From an uncultured Lachnospiraceae bacterium (lineage in GTDB: Bacteria; Bacillota; Clostridia; Lachnospirales; Lachnospiraceae): 64,000 nt of DNA. Location of the stretch: NCBI GenBank assembly GCA_934351255.1, contig CAKRJH010000007.1:62001-126000 (forward strand), read 5' to 3'. The notes below the pieces were generated by a model. It saw only the letters and a list, made by a program, of their open reading frames with translations, was not told where the DNA came from and did no database searches. Both the position numbers and the translations under genes were made by a program. Shown piece after piece: positions 26,544 through 34,523 of this stretch (its first letter is position 1; every line of letters starts with the position of its first letter).

Positions 26544-28811
26544 ATGGGACTGGAATCACAGGAGATTGCAGAAAGGAATCGATGGCACCGGGCGATGAAC
26601 ATGGCCCTGATTTTGATGCTTTTCGGACTGCTGGCGTTGGGAGTGACATCGTTTTACTACTATGCACAGGATCAGCTTTACCGCGAATCCATTGCACAGC
26701 TCAAGGAGATTGCCGGTCAGATATACGAAAAACTGGGGATTGAGCTTGATTATCAGTGGAGTTATCTGGAGCGGATGGATGAAAACCAGAGAGACACGAA
26801 GAACATGAGTCTGCAGGAGTTTACAGAGTACATAGACAGTGCGCAGAGTCTGCTCAGCCCGGCAGACTACGCGCTGGATCTGATCGCTGTGGATGAACAG
26901 GGATTTTTTTACGATGCCCATGGCAGGCAGGGACTGTGGAGCTGTGTGGATCATCTGACGGGCAGGGAGCGAAGCAGTTTTCTGACCAGCTACTGGTCCG
27001 AAGGAAAAAACTATGTGGCATTTGCCCGCAGGCTCCATCACCCTCAGGAGGTCGCCGGACATACGATCCGGTATTATGTGCTGCTGCAGCCGATCGAGAC
27101 GATTGCTCCGCTGTTTCGGAGCAGTTGTTTTCAGAGTCCTAACACCACCTATGTGATGGATGAGAATGGCACGAAAATGTTTGAGGATTCCGTGGCGGAG
27201 GAACTGGATTTTCAGGGAAGCAATCTGGAATATTCGCTGGAGAAACTGGACTATCTGCACTTGGACGGCTATCAGGAATTTCAGAAAAAAGCACAGGAAG
27301 AATCCTTTGCCTGTACAGATGTCAGGATACATGGTCACAGATATTATATGGCATTGAACCCGTTGGCCCAGTACAGCTGGTCCATGCTGACGGTGGTGCC
27401 GGCCGAGGAGGTGGCAGTCAGTACCGGATCCATGCTCCAGTCTCTGCTGGGGGTTGCGATTCTTATGATGGTCGTGTTTGCGGGGATGATTGTGATCGTC
27501 ATAATGGAGGCATTACAGTATCTGAAGAACCGGGAACTTCTGGAGATCAAGACACACAGTGAGAATCAGCTCACTGAGTCCAATCACAAACTCCAGAAAT
27601 TACAACAGGCACAGCAGGAGGCTCTGGAGTATGCACGGTCTGCCAGTCGTGCCAAGTCGGATTTTCTGGCCAATATGTCTCATGATATCCGCACTCCGAT
27701 GAATGCGATCGTAGGGCTTGCCAGCCTGATGGAGCATGAGCCGGATCTGTCCGATAGCATGTGCAACTATATTCAGAAGATTCAGATGTCCAGCCGGCAT
27801 CTGCTGGGGCTGATCAATGATATTCTGGACATGAGCAAGATTGAGGCTCAGGAGATCCGTCTGGTGGAGGAGCCGGTGGATCTCAAGGATCAGGTAGGAC
27901 AGGTCGATGCCATTATCCGGACGCAGGCCGAGCAAAAGAATCAGAGTGTGCAGGTTCATTTCCGGAATATACGACACAAATATCTGATGGCGGATGGCAT
28001 CAGGCTTCGCCAGATCCTGCTGAATCTGTTGTCCAATGCAGTCAAATATACTGCAGATCATGGCCGGATCACGCTGGATATTGAGGAAATGGAATCGGGG
28101 GAAGTCCAAAGGGCACGGTACCGGTTTGTGGTCACCGACAATGGCTGTGGCATGTCGGAGGATTTTCTGGAACACATTTATGAGATCTTTACCCGTACGG
28201 AGAATTCTACGACCAATAAAGTCCAGGGAACCGGGCTGGGTATGGCCATCACCAAAAATCTGGTGGATCTGATGGGCGGTGAGATCCGGGTGGAAAGCAG
28301 AATTGGGCAGGGAACCCGTTTTGAGGTGACACTCGAATGGAAGATCGATGTCTGGGAACAGGAGAGACGGAATCGCAGAGTGATCGCAAGCAGGGAAAAA
28401 GCGGTTCATGAGGGATCTCCTCTGGCCGGGATGCATTTTCTGTGTGCGGAGGACAATGCGCTCAATGCAGAGATCCTCCGGGGACTTTTGGAACTGTATG
28501 GAGCCAACTGTAAGATCTGTAACAATGGTGTGAAGGTTGTGGAAGCATTTGAGGCATCCGGGGAGGGAGAATACGATGCGGTGCTGATGGATGTCCAAAT
28601 GCCGGGGATGAACGGATTAGAGGCGGCAAAAGCGATACGCGCGGGAAAGTACTCCTGCGGGCATGCAATCCCGATCATTGCGATGACTGCCAATGTCTTT
28701 TCGGAGGACGTAGACCGCTGTATGGCGGCCGGGATGGATGCGCATATTCCGAAGCCGATTGATATTACGGTCCTGGAGAAGATCATAGCACGATGGGAAG
28801 CCAAAGGATGA
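26544..28811 (+). CDS. Hybrid sensor histidine kinase with C-terminal receiver
   Basis: A 755-residue protein: helix near residues 14-34, an extracellular sensor of about 260 residues, helix about 295-325, a coiled coil, dimerisation domain with His380 in MSHDIRTPMNAIVG, HATPase with LSNAVKYTADHG, DNGCGMS and GTGLGMAITKNLVDLMGG, and a receiver domain with Asp683 in VLMDVQMPGMNGLEAA. It has no DNA-binding domain, so phosphate must move to an Hpt or separate regulator not seen here. GGGGGGAG precedes the ATG. The solute-binding-like gene directly upstream probably supplies extracellular ligand recognition. Confidence 0.93.
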   Translation: MGLESQEIAERNRWHRAMNMALILMLFGLLALGVTSFYYYAQDQLYRESIAQLKEIAGQIYEKLGIELDYQWSYLERMDENQRDTKNMSLQEFTEYIDSAQSLLSPADYALDLIAVDEQGFFYDAHGRQGLWSCVDHLTGRERSSFLTSYWSEGKNYVAFARRLHHPQEVAGHTIRYYVLLQPIETIAPLFRSSCFQSPNTTYVMDENGTKMFEDSVAEELDFQGSNLEYSLEKLDYLHLDGYQEFQKKAQEESFACTDVRIHGHRYYMALNPLAQYSWSMLTVVPAEEVAVSTGSMLQSLLGVAILMMVVFAGMIVIVIMEALQYLKNRELLEIKTHSENQLTESNHKLQKLQQAQQEALEYARSASRAKSDFLANMSHDIRTPMNAIVGLASLMEHEPDLSDSMCNYIQKIQMSSRHLLGLINDILDMSKIEAQEIRLVEEPVDLKDQVGQVDAIIRTQAEQKNQSVQVHFRNIRHKYLMADGIRLRQILLNLLSNAVKYTADHGRITLDIEEMESGEVQRARYRFVVTDNGCGMSEDFLEHIYEIFTRTENSTTNKVQGTGLGMAITKNLVDLMGGEIRVESRIGQGTRFEVTLEWKIDVWEQERRNRRVIASREKAVHEGSPLAGMHFLCAEDNALNAEILRGLLELYGANCKICNNGVKVVEAFEASGEGEYDAVLMDVQMPGMNGLEAAKAIRAGKYSCGHAIPIIAMTANVFSEDVDRCMAAGMDAHIPKPIDITVLEKIIARWEAKG

Positions 28812-28964
28812 AGATAACGTTGCGTGCTGGTGGTCAGTATGTTCGGCATGAACGTGCATATCACGGTGCCGCTGGCGATGGATCATGAGGATATTGTCGG
28901 CTGAGTCTGATAATTTGACGAAGAACAGCCATACTATCTAAAAAAGATAAGGGGATCAGAAAAG

Positions 28965-30104
28965 ATGCAAAACAGGGTTGAGTTGTTAAAAGGATATTTG
29001 AACCGGCTGTCACAGGGAGAAGCACCGGAGACAGTCAAAAAGGATTTTGTCGAGACCTTTCAGCATGTGGATGCCTCAGAGATCATGGCCGCAGAGCAGC
29101 AGATGATCCAGGAGGGAACGCCTGTGGAGGAGGTGCAGAAACTGTGTGACATTCATTCTGCGCTGTTTCACAAGGCAACCAGAGAGGAGAAAGAGCATAC
29201 GGCCAGGAAACTTGCGCTGCAGGACGGACATCCGTTGCAGACCTTTGTTCAGGAAAACGACAATCTGGAGGAACTGCTGGAACAGGTGCGCGCAGAACTG
29301 GAGCAAAAGGAAGTGGAACACAGACTGGTGGAGAGGCTCCGGGAGGTTGCAGTGCACTATGCCAAAAAGGGAGATCTGCTGTACCCGCATCTGAGTGTGG
29401 AATACGGCATCACAGGACCTTCCGATGTCATGTGGACCGTTGACGATGAGATTCGGGATGAACTGGCAGATCTTGTCTGCATCCGATGTCATGACGATAC
29501 CTGGATGGAGAGACTGGAGGCAGTCTGTCAGAGAGTGGAGGAGATGATCTACAAGGAGGTCAATATTCTGTTTCCAAATTGCGCGCTGTATTTTACACCG
29601 GAGGAATGGATCGGAATCTACCACGATGCCAAGGACTATCCGGCATGTCTCGGCGTGACACCGAAGAACTGGCCGGCTGCGGAGAAAGCAAAACCGGTCA
29701 GGGAACACAGCGATCCGAGGCAGAAGATTCGGATGGCCGGAGGAGAGATGACTGTGGAACAGCTCACCGCGCTTTTGAACACATTGCCGATGGAGATCAC
29801 CTTTGTGGATGAGCAGGATACGAATTGTTATTTCAATGAAGGGCCAAAGGACTTCAAGAGACCCGGCATGGCACTTGGACGAAAGGTATACACCTGCCAT
29901 CCGCCGAAGATTGAACAGCAGGTGCGGCGGATTCTGCAGGAGTTCCGCCTGGGAACGCTCGATGAGGTTCCTGTCTGGATGGAGAAAAACGGAAAGACCA
30001 TGCTGGTGACATACATGGCAGTCAGAGACCATGAGGGCCGGTATCTGGGAACCGTGGAGCTGGTACAGGACATGGGATTTGCAAAAGAACATTTTATGTC
30101 TTAA
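28965..30104 (+). CDS. DUF438 / hemerythrin-like / PAS protein
   Basis: A 379-residue soluble protein. An N-terminal DUF438 segment (about 1-70; RVELLKGYLNRLSQGEAPE) is followed by a hemerythrin-like helical domain (about 75-230) with spaced His and Glu residues (HSALFHKATREEKEH, HPLQTFVQENDNLEE, LLYPHLSVEYG, NILFPNC). A PAS domain follows (about 258-375; MEITFVDEQDTNCYFNEGPKDFKRPGM). The known family arrangement suggests di-iron or haem-linked sensing of oxygen or NO; the output is not evident. It follows the hybrid kinase by 153 bases. Confidence 0.85.
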   Translation: MQNRVELLKGYLNRLSQGEAPETVKKDFVETFQHVDASEIMAAEQQMIQEGTPVEEVQKLCDIHSALFHKATREEKEHTARKLALQDGHPLQTFVQENDNLEELLEQVRAELEQKEVEHRLVERLREVAVHYAKKGDLLYPHLSVEYGITGPSDVMWTVDDEIRDELADLVCIRCHDDTWMERLEAVCQRVEEMIYKEVNILFPNCALYFTPEEWIGIYHDAKDYPACLGVTPKNWPAAEKAKPVREHSDPRQKIRMAGGEMTVEQLTALLNTLPMEITFVDEQDTNCYFNEGPKDFKRPGMALGRKVYTCHPPKIEQQVRRILQEFRLGTLDEVPVWMEKNGKTMLVTYMAVRDHEGRYLGTVELVQDMGFAKEHFMS

Positions 30105-30155
30105 GGTATAAGAGGTACCGGAGATATCGTTTGCACAGGATCGGAGGAAAAGAAT

Positions 30156-30737
30156 ATGAGTGGAACCGTTCATGAAGTGAGTGATCAGAGTATTTTGGAG
30201 ACATTATGTGAGGAGGCGGCCGCCGTGGCACAGGAACTGTGCGAGAAGGCTGCCCTGAAGAAGGGACAGCTTGTGGTGGTTGGCTGCAGTACCAGTGAGA
30301 CACTGGGAGAACAGATCGGAACCTGGTCGGTTCCGGATGCCGGCAAGGCGATTTACAGGGGGCTGGCCAGTGTCTTTGACCCACGGGGGATCAATATAGC
30401 GGCACAGTGCTGTGAGCATCTGAACCGTGCGCTGATCGTGCCACAGGAAGCGGCAGTGGGACGGGATATTGTCAATGTCGTGCCCCAGCCCAAGGCAGGT
30501 GGATCATTTGCAACAGCTGCCTACCAGGCCATGAAGGATCCGGTGGCTCTCGAATGGGTGCGCGCGGATGCGGGCATTGATATTGGGGGGACCCTGATCG
30601 GAATGCATCTGAAACCAGTGGCAGTGCCGCTGCGTTTTGCACAGGATCATGTCGGTCATGCCAGAGTGAGTGGTGCGAGAGTGCGTCCGAAATATATCGG
30701 AGGATGCAGGGCACAGTATGATCCGGATCTGGGATGA
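30156..30737 (+). CDS. YwlG/UPF0340-family protein (DUF436)
   Basis: A 193-residue protein matching the YwlG family: KGQLVVVGCSTSETLGE, ASVFDPRGINIAAQCCEHLNRA, VPQPKAGGSFATAAY and DAGIDIGGTLIGMHLKPVAVP. The family is close to thioredoxin-like and flavin folds but has no settled function. CGGAGGAA precedes the ATG. It is 51 bases after the DUF438 gene, probably on the same transcript, and ends in a perfect terminator. Confidence 0.88.
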   Translation: MSGTVHEVSDQSILETLCEEAAAVAQELCEKAALKKGQLVVVGCSTSETLGEQIGTWSVPDAGKAIYRGLASVFDPRGINIAAQCCEHLNRALIVPQEAAVGRDIVNVVPQPKAGGSFATAAYQAMKDPVALEWVRADAGIDIGGTLIGMHLKPVAVPLRFAQDHVGHARVSGARVRPKYIGGCRAQYDPDLG

Positions 30738-30746
30738 TCCGGGCAG

Positions 30747-30772
30747 CAAAAGAGTCGCTTGCGACTCTTTTG
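30747..30772 (+). terminator. Terminator of the ywlG-like gene
   Basis: CAAAAGAGTCGC pairs exactly with GCGACTCTTTTG over a two-base loop; the TTTTG tail is followed by TTCGTTTA. Confidence 0.75.
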
Positions 30773-30825
30773 TTCGTTTATAGTATTTAAGCCAACTGGC
30801 AGTGTTTATGGAAAACAGATAAAAG

Positions 30826-30913
30826 AAAAACGGCCCCTGGGAAAAGGGGCCGCTTGGATGACTCAAAGTCATCCGCGTATAATAGGGTGGGAGTAGAAAG
30901 TTTTCACTTTCTG
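30826..30913 (-). ncRNA. Candidate small RNA of about 88 nt, C-rich linker between hairpins
   Basis: In the 309-base gene-free interval (30738-31046) the - strand shows a promoter (30920-30947), a 5' hairpin AGAAAGT/ACTTTCT, an unpaired linker containing CTCCCACCC, a hairpin GGATGACT/AGTCATCC, and a terminator CGGCCCCT/AGGGGCCG (30831-30852) followed by five Ts. No ORF of note is inside. The C-rich single-stranded segment is complementary to Shine-Dalgarno-like sequences, as in several Gram-positive regulatory RNAs. This is a structural prediction; I do not recognise a named family. Confidence 0.6.
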
Positions 30914-30919
30914 AAACCT

Positions 30920-30947
30920 ATATTATCATATCTGGAGAAAAAGTCAA
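30920..30947 (-). promoter_or_regulatory. Minus-strand promoter of the candidate small RNA
   Basis: On the - strand TTGACT (30942-30947), 16-base spacer, TAATAT (30920-30925). Transcription would start near 30913. Confidence 0.5.
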
Positions 30948-30977
30948 CACTTTTTTGAAAAAAATATAATTTTTTTT

Positions 30978-31012
30978 ACATGGCAGTGGATCACCATGTT
31001 TTATGGTATACT
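30978..31012 (+). promoter_or_regulatory. Extended -10 promoter with an upstream dyad
   Basis: TGGTATACT (31004-31012) is an extended -10; no good -35 is seen. ACATGG (30978-30983) and CCATGT (30994-30999) form an inverted repeat just upstream, a possible operator for the reductase/symporter operon. Confidence 0.45.
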
Positions 31013-31046
31013 AAACAAGATTTATTAATGAATGGAGGAAGACAGA

Positions 31047-31904
31047 TTGAGCGACAGAAAGATATGGATCACCGGTGCGTCCGGAAGAATCGGGACGGAA
31101 CTGGTCAAAGCACTCAAAGCTGATATGGGAAACAAGATAGTTGCGACAGATCTGGATGTGGACATCACAGATCTTGAGGAAGTCAATTCCCACATAGACA
31201 TCTATCGTCCCAATATTGTGATCAACTGCGCGGCGATTCCGCGTTCCCAGTATTGTGAGGAGCATATGGTAGAGACCTTCAAGGTCAATGCGCTCGGGGC
31301 AAGAAACCTGGCGATCGCATCCCGCAGACTGAATGCCAAGATCATTCATATTTCCACGGATGATGTATTTGACGGAAAGACGGCCGGTATGCTGACCGAG
31401 TTTGACGTGCCACTGCCGGTATCGGTCTATGGCAAATCCAAGCTGGCCGGAGAGAACTATGTCAAGGAATTAAATCCAAAGCATCTGATCGTGCGAAGCT
31501 CCTGGGTGTACGGATCCGGCATTGACAGGGACTTCTTTACACAGGTGGTCCGCCACGGACAGGAGGGAACCAGTTTTGACGTGACGGTGGATCAGGTGAG
31601 TTCGCCGACCTGTATTGATGATCTGGTGAATTTCCTGCTGGCATTGATGGACAAGACCGAATATGGTATCTACCATGCATCCAGTGAGGGGGCATGCACC
31701 CGCCTGGGCTTTGCATCTGCCGTACTGGAACAGATGGGTTATGATCCATCCCTGGCCAGAGGTGTATTTGCCAATGGCGCGACACAGACGTCCACGCTGC
31801 TTGAGAATCTTATGATGAAGATGACCGGGGTCTATGAGATGCCACAGTGGCAGGACGGCTTGAGGAAACATGTCGAGATCATCAGGGGGAGGTCAGATTC
31901 ATGA
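31047..31904 (+). CDS. RmlD-like NAD(P)-dependent reductase
   Basis: A 285-residue extended short-chain dehydrogenase resembling dTDP-4-dehydrorhamnose reductase. Seen: ITGASGRIGTELV, the RmlD-style ATDLDVDITDLEEV and VINCAAIP, STDDVFDGK, the active-site YGKSKLAGE and WVYGSG. No other rml genes are present, so the sugar-nucleotide role is not certain. TTG at 31047 is preferred as start since ATGGAGGAAG (from 31032) is then its ribosome-binding site; a start at the 31032 ATG would use the site itself as coding. It overlaps the symporter start by four bases. Confidence 0.8.
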   Translation: MSDRKIWITGASGRIGTELVKALKADMGNKIVATDLDVDITDLEEVNSHIDIYRPNIVINCAAIPRSQYCEEHMVETFKVNALGARNLAIASRRLNAKIIHISTDDVFDGKTAGMLTEFDVPLPVSVYGKSKLAGENYVKELNPKHLIVRSSWVYGSGIDRDFFTQVVRHGQEGTSFDVTVDQVSSPTCIDDLVNFLLALMDKTEYGIYHASSEGACTRLGFASAVLEQMGYDPSLARGVFANGATQTSTLLENLMMKMTGVYEMPQWQDGLRKHVEIIRGRSDS

Positions 31905-33193
31905 CAGAGAACACACAAAAGAAACGGAAAAAACTGGGGCTGACCTCGAAGATCTTTATCGGACTGATCGGGGGACTGATCTGTGGCGTGCTGCTGAATC
32001 TGTGCGTGCCACACAGCACCTTCCGTGACAAGGTGCTGGTAGACGGTATTTTGTACGTGATCGGCAATGGTTTTATCCGGTTTATGAAGATGTTAGTCGT
32101 GCCGTTGGTATTCTGCTCACTGGTCTGTGGTGCCTCCGCGATCGGTGATACCAAATCGATCGGAAAGGTCGGCGGCAAGACGATTCTTTTCTATCTGGCG
32201 ACCACGGCACTGGCTGTGTCTGTGGCTATCGGTGTGGGTACATTGATCCGTCCCGGTGTGGGACTGGATATGTCATCCATCGAGAAGAGCGATGTGGCGG
32301 TGGCACAGAGTACATCGGTGGTGGATACTCTGATGAATATTATTCCGGAGAATCCATTCCAGTCACTGGCGGAGGGAACCATGCTGCAGGTGATCCTGTT
32401 TGCATTGATCGTGGGTATTCTTCTGGCCAGGATGGGAGAGCGTGCGGAGTTGATCTCCAATTTTATGGCACAGTGCAATGACCTGATGATGGAGATGACA
32501 GAGCTTATTATGAGTTTTGCGCCGATAGGCGTGTTCTGTATGCTGGCACGTACCTTTGCCAATCTGGGCTTTGACGCCTTTGTGCCTCTGCTCAAATACA
32601 TGGGCAGTGTGATGATCGCACTGGCAGTGCAGTGTCTGGGCGTATATATGCTGTTGTTGCTGTTGTTTACGAGATTGAATCCACTTCGTTTTATCCGCAA
32701 ATTTTTCCCTGTGATGGCATTTGCTTTCTCTACGTCTACTTCCAATGCGACGATCCCTATGAATATCGATACGCTGGAGGAAAAGATCGGTGTCTCCCGG
32801 AAGGTTTCTTCTTTTACCATTCCACTCGGAGCTACGATCAATATGGACGGTACCTCGATCATGCAGGGGGTGGCCGTTGTATTTGCCGCACAGTCATACG
32901 GCATCCATCTCGGGGGTATGGGCTATCTGACTGTGATCGCAACCGCAACTCTGGCATCTGTGGGAACAGCAGGGATCCCATCCGTGGGACTGGTGACACT
33001 GTCCATGGTCTTTACTTCCGTGGGTATTCCGGTGGAAGCCATTGCGCTGATCATGGGAATCGACCGAATCCTGGATATGATGCGCACTGCGGTCAATATT
33101 ACCGGTGATGCAGTGTGTACGACGATCGTGGCGCATCAGAACGGAGATCTGAACAAAGAGGTCTTTTATGAAATGGAGAGTGCAGATGACTGA
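31901..33193 (+). CDS. Dicarboxylate/amino acid:cation symporter (DAACS family)
   Basis: A 430-residue GltP/DctA-type carrier with about eight helices and two re-entrant loops. The serine-rich loop FSTSTSNATIPMN and the NMDGTSIMQGVAVVFAAQ segment are signature substrate- and Na+-binding regions. Substrates are usually glutamate, aspartate, serine/threonine or C4-dicarboxylates. GGGGGAGG precedes the ATG at 31901, which overlaps the previous stop (ATGA), so the two are coupled. An in-frame ATG further upstream is inside the reductase. Confidence 0.93.
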   Translation: MTENTQKKRKKLGLTSKIFIGLIGGLICGVLLNLCVPHSTFRDKVLVDGILYVIGNGFIRFMKMLVVPLVFCSLVCGASAIGDTKSIGKVGGKTILFYLATTALAVSVAIGVGTLIRPGVGLDMSSIEKSDVAVAQSTSVVDTLMNIIPENPFQSLAEGTMLQVILFALIVGILLARMGERAELISNFMAQCNDLMMEMTELIMSFAPIGVFCMLARTFANLGFDAFVPLLKYMGSVMIALAVQCLGVYMLLLLLFTRLNPLRFIRKFFPVMAFAFSTSTSNATIPMNIDTLEEKIGVSRKVSSFTIPLGATINMDGTSIMQGVAVVFAAQSYGIHLGGMGYLTVIATATLASVGTAGIPSVGLVTLSMVFTSVGIPVEAIALIMGIDRILDMMRTAVNITGDAVCTTIVAHQNGDLNKEVFYEMESADD

Positions 33194-33253
33194 TACAAAG
33201 AGAAGCGCGGAAAAATGTCAATGGATATAAGAAAGAATGATGGTGAGGAACCT

Positions 33254-34093
33254 ATGAAACATACATTTGCAGATGGAACAATCCGTCTCGTTGCAACGGA
33301 TCTGGATGGGACACTTCTGAATTCGGACAAACAGCCTCCTGCAGGTTTTGAGGACTGGGTGCTGGCACACCCGCAGGTAAAGGTCGTCCTTTCCAGCGGA
33401 CGTCAGTATTACAATCTCTATGAACTGCTTCCGGCGTGCCGGGACCAGCTTTTGTATATCGCAGACAACGGCGGTTTTGTCTTTGAGAAAGGAAAAATGC
33501 TGTACTGTGACGGTATGGATGCCGGGGAGGTGCAGCGTGTGATCGGTTATTTCCGGCAGATTCCGGAGACGACCATGGTATTGTCCGGGGAGAAGGCCGC
33601 TTACGTGGAGAGAGCCACCAGCGATGAGGGCATGGAAAATGTCCGGATGTACTATCGCAAGCGGGAAGTCGTGGAACGTTTTGAGGATGCATTGGCAAAG
33701 GATGTGATCGTCAAGATTGCGGTCTATGTCCCGGGACACAGGGCGCAGGAGGTATACCGGACGATGCCGGACTGGAGTGACGGTGTGCAGGATAGTGTCC
33801 TGGAATCCGTACTTTCCGGGGACAGCTGGATCGATGTGGCACATATGACAGCCAACAAGGGCGCGGCGATCCGTTATCTACAGGGACGGTATGACATTCC
33901 GGCGTCCCAGTGCCTTGCCTTTGGAGACTTCCTGAATGATCAGACGATGCTGGATGCGTGCGGACTGGCCTATGTGATGGAAAACGGCTATCCGGAGATG
34001 GTACGAAACGCCAGATATCTGGCTCCGTCCAATGAAGAAGAGGGCGTTATGCAGGTGCTCAGAGAACGGGAGGGAGTGCAGACATGTCAGTAG
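33254..34093 (+). CDS. Cof-type HAD-superfamily hydrolase
   Basis: A 279-residue sugar-phosphatase-like protein. HAD motif I is ATDLDGTLLNS near residue 15, motif II SSGRQYYN, a Lys in ANKGAAIRYL and motif IV FGDFLNDQTML, with a C2-type cap in the middle. Members dephosphorylate sugar phosphates, FMN precursors or PLP; some serve the riboflavin pathway, but there is no specific link here. GTGAGGA precedes ATG 33254. It overlaps the DUF1294 gene by ten bases. Confidence 0.9.
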   Translation: MKHTFADGTIRLVATDLDGTLLNSDKQPPAGFEDWVLAHPQVKVVLSSGRQYYNLYELLPACRDQLLYIADNGGFVFEKGKMLYCDGMDAGEVQRVIGYFRQIPETTMVLSGEKAAYVERATSDEGMENVRMYYRKREVVERFEDALAKDVIVKIAVYVPGHRAQEVYRTMPDWSDGVQDSVLESVLSGDSWIDVAHMTANKGAAIRYLQGRYDIPASQCLAFGDFLNDQTMLDACGLAYVMENGYPEMVRNARYLAPSNEEEGVMQVLREREGVQTCQ

Positions 34094-34365
34094 CAAAAGG
34101 AGTGTGTATCTATCTGGTGGTCGTTAATGTGATAGCATGGATCCTCTATGGTGTGGACAAAGCCAAGGCGAAACGGGGAGCCTGGCGCATCCCGGAGGCC
34201 ACGTTGATCGGCTGGGCAGTGATCGGAGGTTCCGTGGGAGCATGGCTTGGGATGAAGACATTCCACCACAAGACCCTCAAGCCCCGATTCCGCTACGGCG
34301 TACCGGCCATTTTTGTGGTGCAGGCAGTGTTGGCCTGTGCAGCCTGGTATTTTGCCGGGGCATGA
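34084..34365 (+). CDS. DUF1294 small membrane protein
   Basis: A 93-residue protein with three hydrophobic segments and the family block YGVDKAKAKRGAWRIPE, then GGSVGAWLGMKTFHHKT, diagnostic for DUF1294. Function is unknown; homologues occur alone or fused to cold-shock domains. It overlaps the HAD gene and closes the operon. Confidence 0.88.
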   Translation: MSVAKGVCIYLVVVNVIAWILYGVDKAKAKRGAWRIPEATLIGWAVIGGSVGAWLGMKTFHHKTLKPRFRYGVPAIFVVQAVLACAAWYFAGA

Positions 34366-34418
34366 GTCCTTGGATCCCCTGTGTGATGAGAAATTGATAT
34401 GCTCTCTCTGATGGCGTA

Positions 34419-34438
34419 GTCTTAAGGAAAATTAAGAC
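34419..34438. promoter_or_regulatory. Perfect 20-bp dyad upstream of the MacAB-like operon
   Basis: GTCTTAA and TTAAGAC flank a six-base centre. Outer CTCTC/GAGAG segments (34402-34453) could extend it as RNA. It lies about 85 bases before the adaptor gene, so it may be the binding site of the operon's OmpR regulator or a weak terminator of the preceding operon. Confidence 0.45.
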
Positions 34439-34523
34439 CCGCTAAAGGGAGAGTTTATGTTTTTATAGTAAAATGTTACCAAACAAAACAGGCTGGCCTG
34501 GATTAGGAAAGGTGGAAACACAT

